Origin: Rasiella rasia
GTDB taxonomy: Bacteria > Bacteroidota > Bacteroidia > Flavobacteriales > Flavobacteriaceae
Length of the DNA stretch: 64,000 nt
Direction of reading: 5' to 3'
Assembly (NCBI RefSeq): GCF_011044175.1
Contig: NZ_CP049057.1
Span: forward strand, 1,193,501-1,257,500
This document shows positions 55,893 through 63,190 of the stretch, in pieces. The first letter of the stretch is position 1; the number at the start of each line of letters is the position of its first letter. The translations under genes were made by a program, and so were the position numbers. Under the pieces are notes generated by a model. The model worked only from the letters and a program-made list of their open reading frames with translations, was not told where the DNA came from and did no database searches.

Positions 55893-57080
55893 TTAGTCTA
55901 AAATTTCAGTAACCTGACCGGCACCTACTGTTCTACCACCCTCACGGATTGCAAAACGAAGACCAACATTCATTGCGATTGGCTGAATAAGCTCAACATG
56001 AATTGTTAAGTTATCTCCAGGCATCACCATCTCTACTCCGTCAGGAAGACTAATGTTTCCTGTTACGTCTGTTGTACGTACGTAAAACTGTGGACGGTAA
56101 TTGTTGTGGAATGGAGTGTGACGTCCACCTTCTTCTTTCTTAAGAACGTAAACCTCAGCTTTAAACTTAGCGTGTGGAGTTACAGATCCAGGCTTAGTAA
56201 TTACCATACCTCTAGAAATCTGAGTTTTCTCAATACCTCTTAAAAGAATACCAGCGTTATCTCCAGCCTCTCCTCTATCAAGGATTTGACGGAACATTTC
56301 AATACCAGTAATTGTAGAAGTTAATTTCTCAGCTCCCATACCAATGATCTCAACTGGATCTCCAGTATTTGCAATTCCAGTTTCGATACGACCTGTAGCA
56401 ACAGTACCACGACCAGTAATTGAGAATACATCTTCAATAGGCATTAAGAAAGGCTTGTCAATCTCACGAAGTGGCTCTTCGATCCAAGAATCTACTGCTT
56501 CCATTAATTCTAAAACAGTATCAACCCATTTTTGCTCACCATTTAATGCACCAAGTGCAGAACCAGCGATTACAGGACCATTATCACCATCATACTCGTA
56601 GAAAGAAAGTAAATCTCTAATTTCCATCTCTACTAACTCAAGTAATTCCTCATCATCAACCATATCCACTTTATTCATGAATACAACGATACGTGGAATA
56701 CCTACCTGACGTCCTAAAAGGATATGCTCACGTGTTTGTGGCATTGGACCATCTGTAGCGGCAACCACCAAGATAGCACCGTCCATTTGTGCAGCACCAG
56801 TAACCATGTTCTTTACGTAATCGGCGTGACCTGGACAGTCAACGTGTGCGTAGTGACGGTTAGCAGTTGCGTACTCAACGTGTGAAGAGTTAATTGTAAT
56901 ACCTCTTTCCTTTTCTTCAGGAGCGTTATCAATCTGGTCAAAAGCAGAAGCTTCTGAATAACCAGCATCTGCCAATACCTTAGTAATTGCAGCAGTTAAC
57001 GTTGTTTTACCGTGATCTACGTGTCCAATAGTACCTACGTTTAAGTGGGGTTTCGACCGATCGTATGTTTCTTTTGCCAT
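55893..57080 (-). CDS. tuf: Elongation factor Tu
   Basis: A 395-aa GTPase that brings aminoacyl-tRNA to the ribosome. G1 is GHVDHGKT (residues 19-26), the switch region is [10 protein letters not shown]3 is DCPGHADY and G4 is NKVD. Domains II and III are complete ([30 protein letters not shown]). It sits among tRNA genes between tRNA-Thr(GGU) and tRNA-Trp, the usual tRNA-tufB-secE-nusG order. Confidence 0.98.
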   Translation of the reverse strand: MAKETYDRSKPHLNVGTIGHVDHGKTTLTAAITKVLADAGYSEASAFDQIDNAPEEKERGITINSSHVEYATANRHYAHVDCPGHADYVKNMVTGAAQMDGAILVVAATDGPMPQTREHILLGRQVGIPRIVVFMNKVDMVDDEELLELVEMEIRDLLSFYEYDGDNGPVIAGSALGALNGEQKWVDTVLELMEAVDSWIEEPLREIDKPFLMPIEDVFSITGRGTVATGRIETGIANTGDPVEIIGMGAEKLTSTITGIEMFRQILDRGEAGDNAGILLRGIEKTQISRGMVITKPGSVTPHAKFKAEVYVLKKEEGGRHTPFHNNYRPQFYVRTTDVTGNISLPDGVEMVMPGDNLTIHVELIQPIAMNVGLRFAIREGGRTVGAGQVTEILD

Positions 57081-57136
57081 TTTGTATTAATTTAATTCTT
57101 AGTTATATATTAGTGTTCAATTATCTGTTATGTTGA

Positions 57137-57207
57137 GCCAATGATGAGATTTGAACTCATGACCTCTTCCTTACCAAGGAAACGCTCTACCCCTGAGCTA
57201 CACCGGC
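57137..57207 (-). tRNA. tRNA-Thr (anticodon GGU)
   Basis: A 71-nt cloverleaf: acceptor GCCGGTG/CATTGGC with G-T pairs, D-arm TAGCTCAGGGGTAGAGC, anticodon loop TTGGTAA on a TTTCC/GGAAG stem, T-loop GTTCAAATC. Confidence 0.96.
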
Positions 57208-57293
57208 GTAAAGTGTTTATTTCTTTAACCCCCAAAAGCCTCAAAGAGGCATTTATTTTAAGAAAAAGAACTTGTCCCTAAAGACAACTATAG

Positions 57294-57366
57294 AGCGGGA
57301 GACCAGGTTCGAACTGGCGACATTCAGCTTGGAAGGCTGACGCTCTACCAACTGAGCTACTCCCGC
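57294..57366 (-). tRNA. tRNA-Gly (anticodon UCC)
   Basis: A 73-nt cloverleaf: acceptor GCGGGAG/CTCCCGC, anticodon loop CTTCCAA on a TCAGC/GCTGA stem, T-loop GTTCGAACC, discriminator T (U). Confidence 0.97.
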
Positions 57367-57513
57367 GTTTATTATAGCAACATGTACTATAAATGGTATT
57401 CAATATTTCAAAACTTCAGAAGTTACCTCCTGAAATCGGGGTGCAAAGGTATTAAAAATATAATCACTTTACAACCTTTTTTAAGATTACCTCCTTTCGT
57501 TAGACAACCTTAG

Positions 57514-57595
<82 letters not shown>

Positions 57596-57670
57596 GGACC
57601 TTTAAAAACTCTACACTTAAAAAGTTTTGAATTTCTAAATAATTATTTCAAAAAGAACGTTTCTTTTTAG

Positions 57671-57744
57671 AGCCGATGGAGGGACTCGAACCCACGACCT
57701 GCTGATTACAAATCAGCTGCTCTAGCCAGCTGAGCTACATCGGC
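57671..57744 (-). tRNA. tRNA-Thr (anticodon UGU)
   Basis: A 74-nt cloverleaf: acceptor GCCGATG/CATCGGC, D-arm TAGCTCAGCTGGCTAGAGC, anticodon arm CTGAT-TTGTAAT-CAGC, T-loop GTTCGAGTC. First tRNA of the tuf cluster. Confidence 0.97.
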
Positions 57745-57777
57745 TTTTTAGTACTTTTTTAAGTGAAAATTTCAGCA

Positions 57778-57805
57778 TAAAAAAGTCCGCTATTTCTAAC
57801 GGACT
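57778..57805 (-). terminator. Terminator after hpf, abutting the tRNA-operon promoter
   Basis: On the minus strand: AGTCCG, loop TTAGAAATAG, CGGACT, then a run of six T. It lies about 50 nt after the hpf stop and directly downstream of the tRNA promoter. Confidence 0.65.
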
Positions 57806-57806
57806 G

Positions 57807-57836
57807 CAAATGTATATAATTTATTTTTTCCACAAA
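57807..57836 (-). promoter_or_regulatory. Strong Bacteroidota-type promoter for the tRNA-tuf-rpo cluster
   Basis: On the minus strand: TTTG (57836-57833), 18-nt spacer, TACATTTG (57814-57807), a full consensus match. The expected start site (about 57800) falls in the left arm of the hpf terminator stem. Confidence 0.6.
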
Positions 57837-57854
57837 ACTTTTTCTAAGAAAAAA

Positions 57855-58157
57855 TTAAGCGTGTGCACGTTGTTTTTGCTTTCTTTTTTTCAATTGTCGC
57901 CCTAACGATTGTACACATTCATCTATTGCTGCTTCAAAAGTTTTTGATTCTTTCTTGCAAATCAGGTCACTACCTGGAACACTAAGCATAACTTCAGTGA
58001 TTTTATTTTCTTTTTCACTTGTCTTTTGAACTTTTAAAAAAACATCGGCGTACACAATTTTATCATAAAATTGTTCCAACTTACTTAGTCGTTTTTCAAT
58101 AAATTCTAGCAGACTAGCATCTGCTGCAAAATTTGGAGCTTGCACATTTACCTTCAT
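57855..58157 (-). CDS. hpf: Ribosome hibernation-promoting factor, short form
   Basis: A 100-aa HPF/RaiA (YfiA) family protein that binds the 30S mRNA channel and silences ribosomes in stationary phase. It has N-terminal MKVNVQAPNFAADASLLEFI, a central strand region (IVYADVFLKVQKTS) and a Lys/Arg-rich C-terminus (GRQLKKRKQKQ). It lacks the extra C-terminal dimerisation domain of long HPF. It follows the recombinase gene by 23 bases. Confidence 0.9.
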   Translation of the reverse strand: MKVNVQAPNFAADASLLEFIEKRLSKLEQFYDKIVYADVFLKVQKTSEKENKITEVMLSVPGSDLICKKESKTFEAAIDECVQSLGRQLKKRKQKQRAHA

Positions 58158-58180
58158 ACATAAAAATTTTAAGGTTACTA

Positions 58181-59071
58181 TTACTTTGTGTTTCGCGGAT
58201 GGCTCTTCCTGTACACTTGCTTTAACTGCGCAATACTATTATGCGTATACACTTGTGTTGAAGCGAGACTAGAATGCCCTAGTAATTCTTTTACCGCATT
58301 TAAATCTGCGCCTTCATTTAAAAGATGCGTTGCAAACGAATGCCGCAGGATGTGCGGACTCTTTTTCACCTTTTCAGACGCTTTACTAAAATAATTATTT
58401 ATCACCCGATACACAAGCGTTTCATAAATTTTAACGCCCTTAGAAGAGAGTAATAGATATTCCGAATCTGTTATTATTTGTAAAGCATTGCGTTCTTTCA
58501 TATATAGATCCAACGTTTTGCTTACGGCATTTAACATAGGGATGATGCGCTCCTTATTTCGCTTACCAAGCACCTTAATAGTTTTTTGAGCTACATTTAA
58601 ATCGTTTAACTTTAATTGCACCAACTCTGCTCTTCGCATACCAGTAGAATAAAACAGCTCTACAATTAATTTATTTCGCAAACCTTCAAAACCTTCTTCT
58701 TCATCTAAAAGCTCTAAAACTGTTGTTATCTCTTTTTCGGAAAAAGGTACTTGTAATTTTTTTGCAACTTTTAGCGCTTTGTGCTGAGCCAAAGGAGTGA
58801 CTTCAATTTGTTTAGTTTTCAGCAGAAATTTGTAATACGTTCTTAAAGAGGAAATTTTCCTGTTAATACTTCTGTTTGAAATACCAGAAGCAACCAAAGA
58901 CACAATCCAACTTCTAATAACCCCATAGTTTACGTCAATTACATTTTCATATTGATATTCTGAAACAGCAAAGTCTAAAAATGCCTCTAAATCTTTTCTA
59001 TACGCAGTTACAGTATGTTGAGAATATTTTTTCTCATAGCACAAATAATCAATGAATGTTGTAAAAGGCAT
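58181..59071 (-). CDS. xerC: Tyrosine recombinase, XerC/XerD type
   Basis: A 296-aa site-specific recombinase that resolves chromosome dimers at dif. It has an N-terminal SAM-like core-binding domain (about 1-85: FIDYLCYEKKYSQHTVTAYR) and a catalytic domain with Arg in TGMRRAEL, His240-x-x-Arg243 in HILRHSFATHLL, His266 in LGHSS and nucleophile Tyr275 in STQVYTH. Length is typical of XerC/XerD. The position beside hpf and rpsU, without phage genes, supports a housekeeping role rather than an integrase. Confidence 0.9.
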   Translation of the reverse strand: MPFTTFIDYLCYEKKYSQHTVTAYRKDLEAFLDFAVSEYQYENVIDVNYGVIRSWIVSLVASGISNRSINRKISSLRTYYKFLLKTKQIEVTPLAQHKALKVAKKLQVPFSEKEITTVLELLDEEEGFEGLRNKLIVELFYSTGMRRAELVQLKLNDLNVAQKTIKVLGKRNKERIIPMLNAVSKTLDLYMKERNALQIITDSEYLLLSSKGVKIYETLVYRVINNYFSKASEKVKKSPHILRHSFATHLLNEGADLNAVKELLGHSSLASTQVYTHNSIAQLKQVYRKSHPRNTK

Positions 59072-59181
59072 TTGAGATTAGACAATAGGGATTAGAAATT
59101 AAAGATAGGCAATTTTGACCATTGTAAGACAGAACAGCAGAATACTCGCCATGCTTTAATCACGAAAAATTACTCACAAAA

Positions 59182-59212
59182 AAATCCGTTGAACGAAATG
59201 CTCAACGGATTT
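59182..59212 (-). terminator. Terminator between rpsU and xerC
   Basis: A perfect 11-bp stem AAATCCGTTGA / TCAACGGATTT with a 9-nt loop, preceded by A and followed by T tracts, 39 nt after the rpsU stop. A second small hairpin (GCTTTC-GCG-GAAAGC, 59236-59250) abuts the stop codon. Confidence 0.75.
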
Positions 59213-59250
59213 ATATGTAATTGGAAAATAATCTCGCTTTCGCGGAAAGC

Positions 59251-59445
59251 TTAAATTTCTTCCTGATCTCTTAGATTCTGAATATACTGGGCCTTTTGTA
59301 TCTGGGCTCTTCTTTTAACTGAAGGCTTCGTAAACTGTTGTCTAGCACGTAGCTGACGCATTGTTCCTGTACGGTCAAACTTACGCTTGAAACGCTTTAG
59401 GGCTCTATCGATATTCTCTCCGTCTTTAACTGGTATAATTAACAT
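59251..59445 (-). CDS. rpsU: 30S ribosomal protein bS21
   Basis: A 64-aa basic protein (MLIIPVKDGENIDRALKRFK, then RQQFTKPSVKRRAQIQKA), a typical S21. In Bacteroidota ribosomes bS21 helps hide the 16S anti-Shine-Dalgarno sequence (established structural work). Its own gene here has a near-perfect Shine-Dalgarno sequence, unlike its neighbours. It is expressed from its own short transcript with a downstream terminator. Confidence 0.97.
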   Translation of the reverse strand: MLIIPVKDGENIDRALKRFKRKFDRTGTMRQLRARQQFTKPSVKRRAQIQKAQYIQNLRDQEEI

Positions 59446-59451
59446 AGTGTC

Positions 59452-59461
59452 ATCACCTCCT
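59452..59461 (-). promoter_or_regulatory. rpsU: Exceptionally strong Shine-Dalgarno of rpsU (AGGAGGTGAT)
   Basis: Ten consecutive bases complementary to the conserved 3' end of 16S rRNA (ATCACCTCCT), with 10 nt from AGGAGG to the ATG. No other start I examined in the window has such a site. It probably serves autoregulation by bS21. Confidence 0.9.
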
Positions 59462-59474
59462 CTCTTTTGGACGG

Positions 59475-59482
59475 CAAATATA
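59475..59482 (-). promoter_or_regulatory. -7 box of rpsU (TATATTTG)
   Basis: Matches TAnnTTTG on the minus strand, 30 nt before the rpsU ATG, giving a short leader that just includes the Shine-Dalgarno. The -33 element is weak. Confidence 0.45.
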
Positions 59483-59575
59483 AAATTAATTTTAGACCTA
59501 CGATGTACGAATTGCGATTTTATTTATTGAAATAAACAACTTCTCAAAATTGCGAAAACACACCTCTTAAATTCC

Positions 59576-61006
59576 TTACTGCTTAAACAATGAAGCTCGC
59601 TTGCTTAAATCCTGGATTAGCTTTTCTTCTTCTTCACTTTCTAATAAAACATTATAGTTTTTCCAGAATTCCTCATTGTAAGGGCGTGGCGAGAAAATAT
59701 CTTCAGACCATTCTTTTTGCAGCTCCTGCGCAATAACAGTGGAGTCTTGTATAACCTCTGTAAAAATAATTTCTTGTATAGTATTGTAATACCGTTCATC
59801 CTTATTCTCGTTATACGCTTCTCTACCTTCAACAAACTGATCTGAAGAACGGTCTCCAATATTCACCAATTTTGGCGTCTCGTAGTAAATGTAATTAGGG
59901 TACATTTTACCTTGATATTCTCTATAATTAATAACCAGCTTATGATTTAATAATGTGCCAAATAAACTCTTACTTCTGCTCTTTTGTTCTTTAGAAGCCG
60001 CTACAAGCTCATATTCTACCTTTTTAAAGGCATAGGTGTCCCAGTAGATATATAACCATCCTCTTGCTTCAAAGCCCTCGTTAAACATGCCTGGCGTATT
60101 TAGCCCTACATATTCTTTACCTTTTGAAATTTCAATTTTATAGAGTTTTCTATCATTTTCAACAAGCACAGTGTCTAATCTAAATTGATGTTTTTCTAAC
60201 ATATCTTCCCCGAAAAGCGCTTTAGTACCGTTCGCATTTCGAATCATGTTTAGTTTTCCTTTAAATAGATTTTCTAAACCATTTACACGTTCGTCATTCC
60301 AGCGTATCGCTTTTACCAACGACGCTGTTTTTATAGTATCTCTTCTTAAATTCTTAGCTCGTAATTTCTTGTTGTTGGTACGTTTCTTCAAATATGCCGT
60401 ATAGGCGTACAAACTATCCACATCGCGCAAATCGTAACTTTTTCGATTTTCATCAATGTTTATCTTTAAAAAGTTTTTCGCTCCTGCCGCATAGCTCGAG
60501 TCGTATAAGGTTAAGGCGCTTTCGATAAGCCATTTATATTCTAGCTTATTTCGCTCTTTATGTCGTAAAAAACCTTTTTGCAGATACGCGTACTCTGGCA
60601 AATTATCTTCCAGTTCTTCTATGGCGCGTAGCACAATATCATTTCCTGTTTTTGGTCGTGTTTCTGCAACAATAAGCACCTCATCTAGAGAAGCAACATC
60701 TTCTTCTAGGTAGATATCCATACTACCATCAAATTCTGAAACAACCGATTTAAAACTCCGGTATCCAATAGAAGAAACCACCAGTGTATCGTTTGCAAAT
60801 TTTCTAGGTACTGAGAGTACAAACTTCCCATCAGAGTTACTAACTACCCCAATCGTGGTACCTTTCACATAAATACTTGCATTTTCAATAGGCATCAATG
60901 TACCAAAATCAACAATTTTGTTTTTGATTTCAATTTGTGCTGTTGCAGCATAACTGAAAAAAACTAAGATAAAACTGAATGCAAGGTAGTATTTGAAATT
61001 TCTCAT
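59576..61006 (-). CDS. Exported carboxypeptidase-like regulatory domain protein
   Basis: A 476-aa exported protein: signal peptide (about 1-23, ending TAQ), then a carboxypeptidase-like regulatory domain (about 25-110: IVDFGTLMPIENASIYVKGT, SNSDGKFVLSVP, VVSSIGYRSF, LDEVLIVAE), the N-terminal extension usual in TonB-linked and related Bacteroidota outer-membrane proteins. The remaining 360 residues are mixed alpha/beta, with no plug or barrel of TonB-receptor size. It resembles a group of stand-alone flavobacterial proteins of unknown function. It starts 11 bases after the acyl-CoA dehydrogenase gene, so co-transcription is likely. Confidence 0.78.
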   Translation of the reverse strand: MRNFKYYLAFSFILVFFSYAATAQIEIKNKIVDFGTLMPIENASIYVKGTTIGVVSNSDGKFVLSVPRKFANDTLVVSSIGYRSFKSVVSEFDGSMDIYLEEDVASLDEVLIVAETRPKTGNDIVLRAIEELEDNLPEYAYLQKGFLRHKERNKLEYKWLIESALTLYDSSYAAGAKNFLKINIDENRKSYDLRDVDSLYAYTAYLKKRTNNKKLRAKNLRRDTIKTASLVKAIRWNDERVNGLENLFKGKLNMIRNANGTKALFGEDMLEKHQFRLDTVLVENDRKLYKIEISKGKEYVGLNTPGMFNEGFEARGWLYIYWDTYAFKKVEYELVAASKEQKSRSKSLFGTLLNHKLVINYREYQGKMYPNYIYYETPKLVNIGDRSSDQFVEGREAYNENKDERYYNTIQEIIFTEVIQDSTVIAQELQKEWSEDIFSPRPYNEEFWKNYNVLLESEEEEKLIQDLSKRASLFKQ

Positions 61007-61017
61007 GTAATTGTTTT

Positions 61018-62181
61018 TTAAGTTGCCTTTTTGTAGCTCTTACCATCCATGACCATCTTCGCTATAATTTCACGAAGTATCTCTGAGGTACCACCACCAA
61101 TAGGACCTAATCTGCTATCACGCAAGTTTCGTGCCAGCGGGTATTCTTCCATATAACCGTACCCTCCTAACATCTGTAGACACTCGTACGCCACTTCATC
61201 TGCAACTTTAGTTGAAATAAGTTTAGACATAGTTGCCTCTTTCACTACATATTCTCCTTTATCTAAGCGCTGTGCGGTAACATAGTTAAACGTCTTACAC
61301 ACTTCATTCTCGGCTGCCATTTGCGCAACCCGATGGCGCAGCGCTTGAAACTTTGAGATAGATTTACCAAATGCCATACGTTCCTGCATATAGTTAATAG
61401 TATATTCTATTGCCCATTCGCTTCTTGCGTGCGAGTTAATACCCATAATTAAACGCTCAAGGGCAAAATGCTGCATGATATATGGAAAACCTTTATTCTC
61501 TTCACCCATTAAATTTTCAGCAGGGATTTTTACATTATCAAATGCTATTTCTCCAGTATCACTCGCCCTCCATCCTAATTTATCTAGTTTGGTTGCCGAA
61601 ACACCAGCAGTTTCTCTGTCCATCACAAAGATACTGATACCTTTATTTCCTAACTCCGGAGCGGTTTTAGCGGCAACAATTAGGTAATCGCTATACACTC
61701 CGTTAGTAATAAACGTTTTTGACCCGTTAATAATATAAGAGTCGCCTTCTTTTACCGCTGTAGTTCGCATACCCGATACGTCACTACCACCAAACGGCTC
61801 AGTAATACAGAGACAACCAATTTTTTCTCCTGTTATACTAGGTGTTAAATATTTTTCCTTCTGCGCATGGTTGCCTTCTTTGTTTAAGTGCGTCATAGCC
61901 AAATACGCATGCGCCCACATTGCAGCAGCAAAGCCACCAGAATTAATCTTTTGAAGCTCCTCTAAGAAGATTACCGTGTAGAACAAGTCTAAGTCCATAC
62001 CACCGTACTTTTCTGGGTAATTAATACCGAAATATCCCATCTCGCCAAACTTCTCCCAGATGAACCGTTCTATATGTCCAGTTTCTTCCCATTTTTCTAT
62101 GTGGGGTACAACTTCCTTTTGAAGGAAATCTTGGAAACTCTTTCTAAAAAAATCATGTTCTTCGGTGAAATATACGCTCAT
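61018..62181 (-). CDS. Acyl-CoA dehydrogenase family protein
   Basis: A 387-aa FAD enzyme that introduces the alpha-beta double bond in acyl-CoA during fatty-acid or branched-chain amino-acid breakdown. Family signatures: CLCITEPFGGSDVSGMRTTA (FAD/substrate binding), INGSKTFITNG, QMLGGYGYMEEYPLARNLRD and GGTSEILREIIAK. The usual catalytic Glu region of short- or long-chain types is present near the C-terminus. The exact chain-length specificity cannot be told. Its electron partner (ETF) is not in this window. Confidence 0.93.
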   Translation of the reverse strand: MSVYFTEEHDFFRKSFQDFLQKEVVPHIEKWEETGHIERFIWEKFGEMGYFGINYPEKYGGMDLDLFYTVIFLEELQKINSGGFAAAMWAHAYLAMTHLNKEGNHAQKEKYLTPSITGEKIGCLCITEPFGGSDVSGMRTTAVKEGDSYIINGSKTFITNGVYSDYLIVAAKTAPELGNKGISIFVMDRETAGVSATKLDKLGWRASDTGEIAFDNVKIPAENLMGEENKGFPYIMQHFALERLIMGINSHARSEWAIEYTINYMQERMAFGKSISKFQALRHRVAQMAAENEVCKTFNYVTAQRLDKGEYVVKEATMSKLISTKVADEVAYECLQMLGGYGYMEEYPLARNLRDSRLGPIGGGTSEILREIIAKMVMDGKSYKKAT

Positions 62182-62256
62182 TAGTGTCTATTTTTAATGT
62201 TTTTTGGGGTTTGTATGCGTAGCTTTTAAAAGGTTTTTTAATTTAAAAACTGCTCT

Positions 62257-63141
62257 TCATTCAACAGACAAATATAGTTGAATTCGCTGTAATTTATTGG
62301 CAGTCATGCCGTCTATTTTTTCAAGTTCGGAAAGTGTTGTTAAGCCTTCACGCAACCGAACAAACTCCCAAATATCTTTTCCAAGCTCAAACGATACTCC
62401 TGGAATTGTTGCTAAATCTGATGCGGTTGCTGTGTTTACATTTATGTGAGTTATGGGTCGTGGAGTTTTTACGGTGAAGCGTTCTTTTACTCGTGCTACT
62501 ACAGTTGAAGACAAACCATAAACATCGTAGAGCTGAACATCTTCTGTAAATCCTCCTAGTTTGTCTCGGTATGAAATAACACGTTTGCTTAGCGCTGGAC
62601 CAATTCCTGAGACTTCCTGTAGTTCTTCTTCAGTGGCCGTATTTAGATCTGTTTTTTCTGAGAGGGTATGTTTACTTCGGAAATTTTTGTATTTAGACGT
62701 ATAGTTAGGCTTCGGATTGGTGATCCATTCGGGGAATTTGAAGTAGGGCGAAATGCTATCGAGCCATACATCTGAAACACCCGTTACACGTTTAAAATCG
62801 GTGACACTATGTAGCCACAGATCCTTTTCTCGAAAGGCCTTTAATTTATCAAAAGATTCTGGGGGCATTTTGAGGGTGTATGCTTTGTAGTCTGTTATAA
62901 AATTTGGATTAAACGGGTATATCTTAGGCTTTCTTGCCTCTTGTTCAACACAACGTAAAGAATCAAGATAATGCTGTTTTTGGACGATTTCCGAAGAAGT
63001 AACATCAAAGACGCTTTCCGAAGAAAAGTCTACAAAAAGGTAAATACTAAGTAATACAACAATAAGAAGGGTTAAAAAGAAAATCCCACCTTGTTCACTT
63101 CGGTTAAAAGTTAGGTGGGATTTTAGATTAAATTTAGTCAT
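62257..63141 (-). CDS. Membrane-anchored helix-hairpin-helix protein (ComEA-like)
   Basis: A 294-aa protein with an N-terminal membrane helix (about 18-37, GIFFLTLLIVVLLSIYLFV) and two or three helix-hairpin-helix DNA-binding motifs in the rest (EEELQEVSGIGPALSKRVIS; HINVNTATASDLATIPGVSF; LSELEKIDGMTANKLQRIQL). This layout is common in Bacteroidota and similar to ComEA, which binds incoming DNA in natural competence; a role in DNA uptake is possible but unproven. Its first codons contain the terminator of the upstream symporter. Confidence 0.85.
   Translation of the reverse strand: MTKFNLKSHLTFNRSEQGGIFFLTLLIVVLLSIYLFVDFSSESVFDVTSSEIVQKQHYLDSLRCVEQEARKPKIYPFNPNFITDYKAYTLKMPPESFDKLKAFREKDLWLHSVTDFKRVTGVSDVWLDSISPYFKFPEWITNPKPNYTSKYKNFRSKHTLSEKTDLNTATEEELQEVSGIGPALSKRVISYRDKLGGFTEDVQLYDVYGLSSTVVARVKERFTVKTPRPITHINVNTATASDLATIPGVSFELGKDIWEFVRLREGLTTLSELEKIDGMTANKLQRIQLYLSVE
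63080..63124 (-). terminator. Terminator-like hairpin inside the start of the HHH gene
   Basis: Perfect 11-bp arms AAAATCCCACC / GGTGGGATTTT, 23-nt loop, followed on the minus strand by CTTTTT. It lies 67 nt after the symporter stop and over codons 6-21 of the helix-hairpin-helix gene. Confidence 0.6.
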
Positions 63142-63190
63142 GACGCTCTTTTTAAATTAAAAAGGGAGTCGACCTGTATTTTATTTTCTA

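Noticed and set aside
58181-59071. Tyrosine recombinase considered as a phage or island integrase beside tRNA genes
   Set aside because: Length, motifs and the housekeeping neighbours (hpf, rpsU) fit XerC/XerD. No phage genes or direct-repeat attachment sites were seen at the nearby tRNAs.
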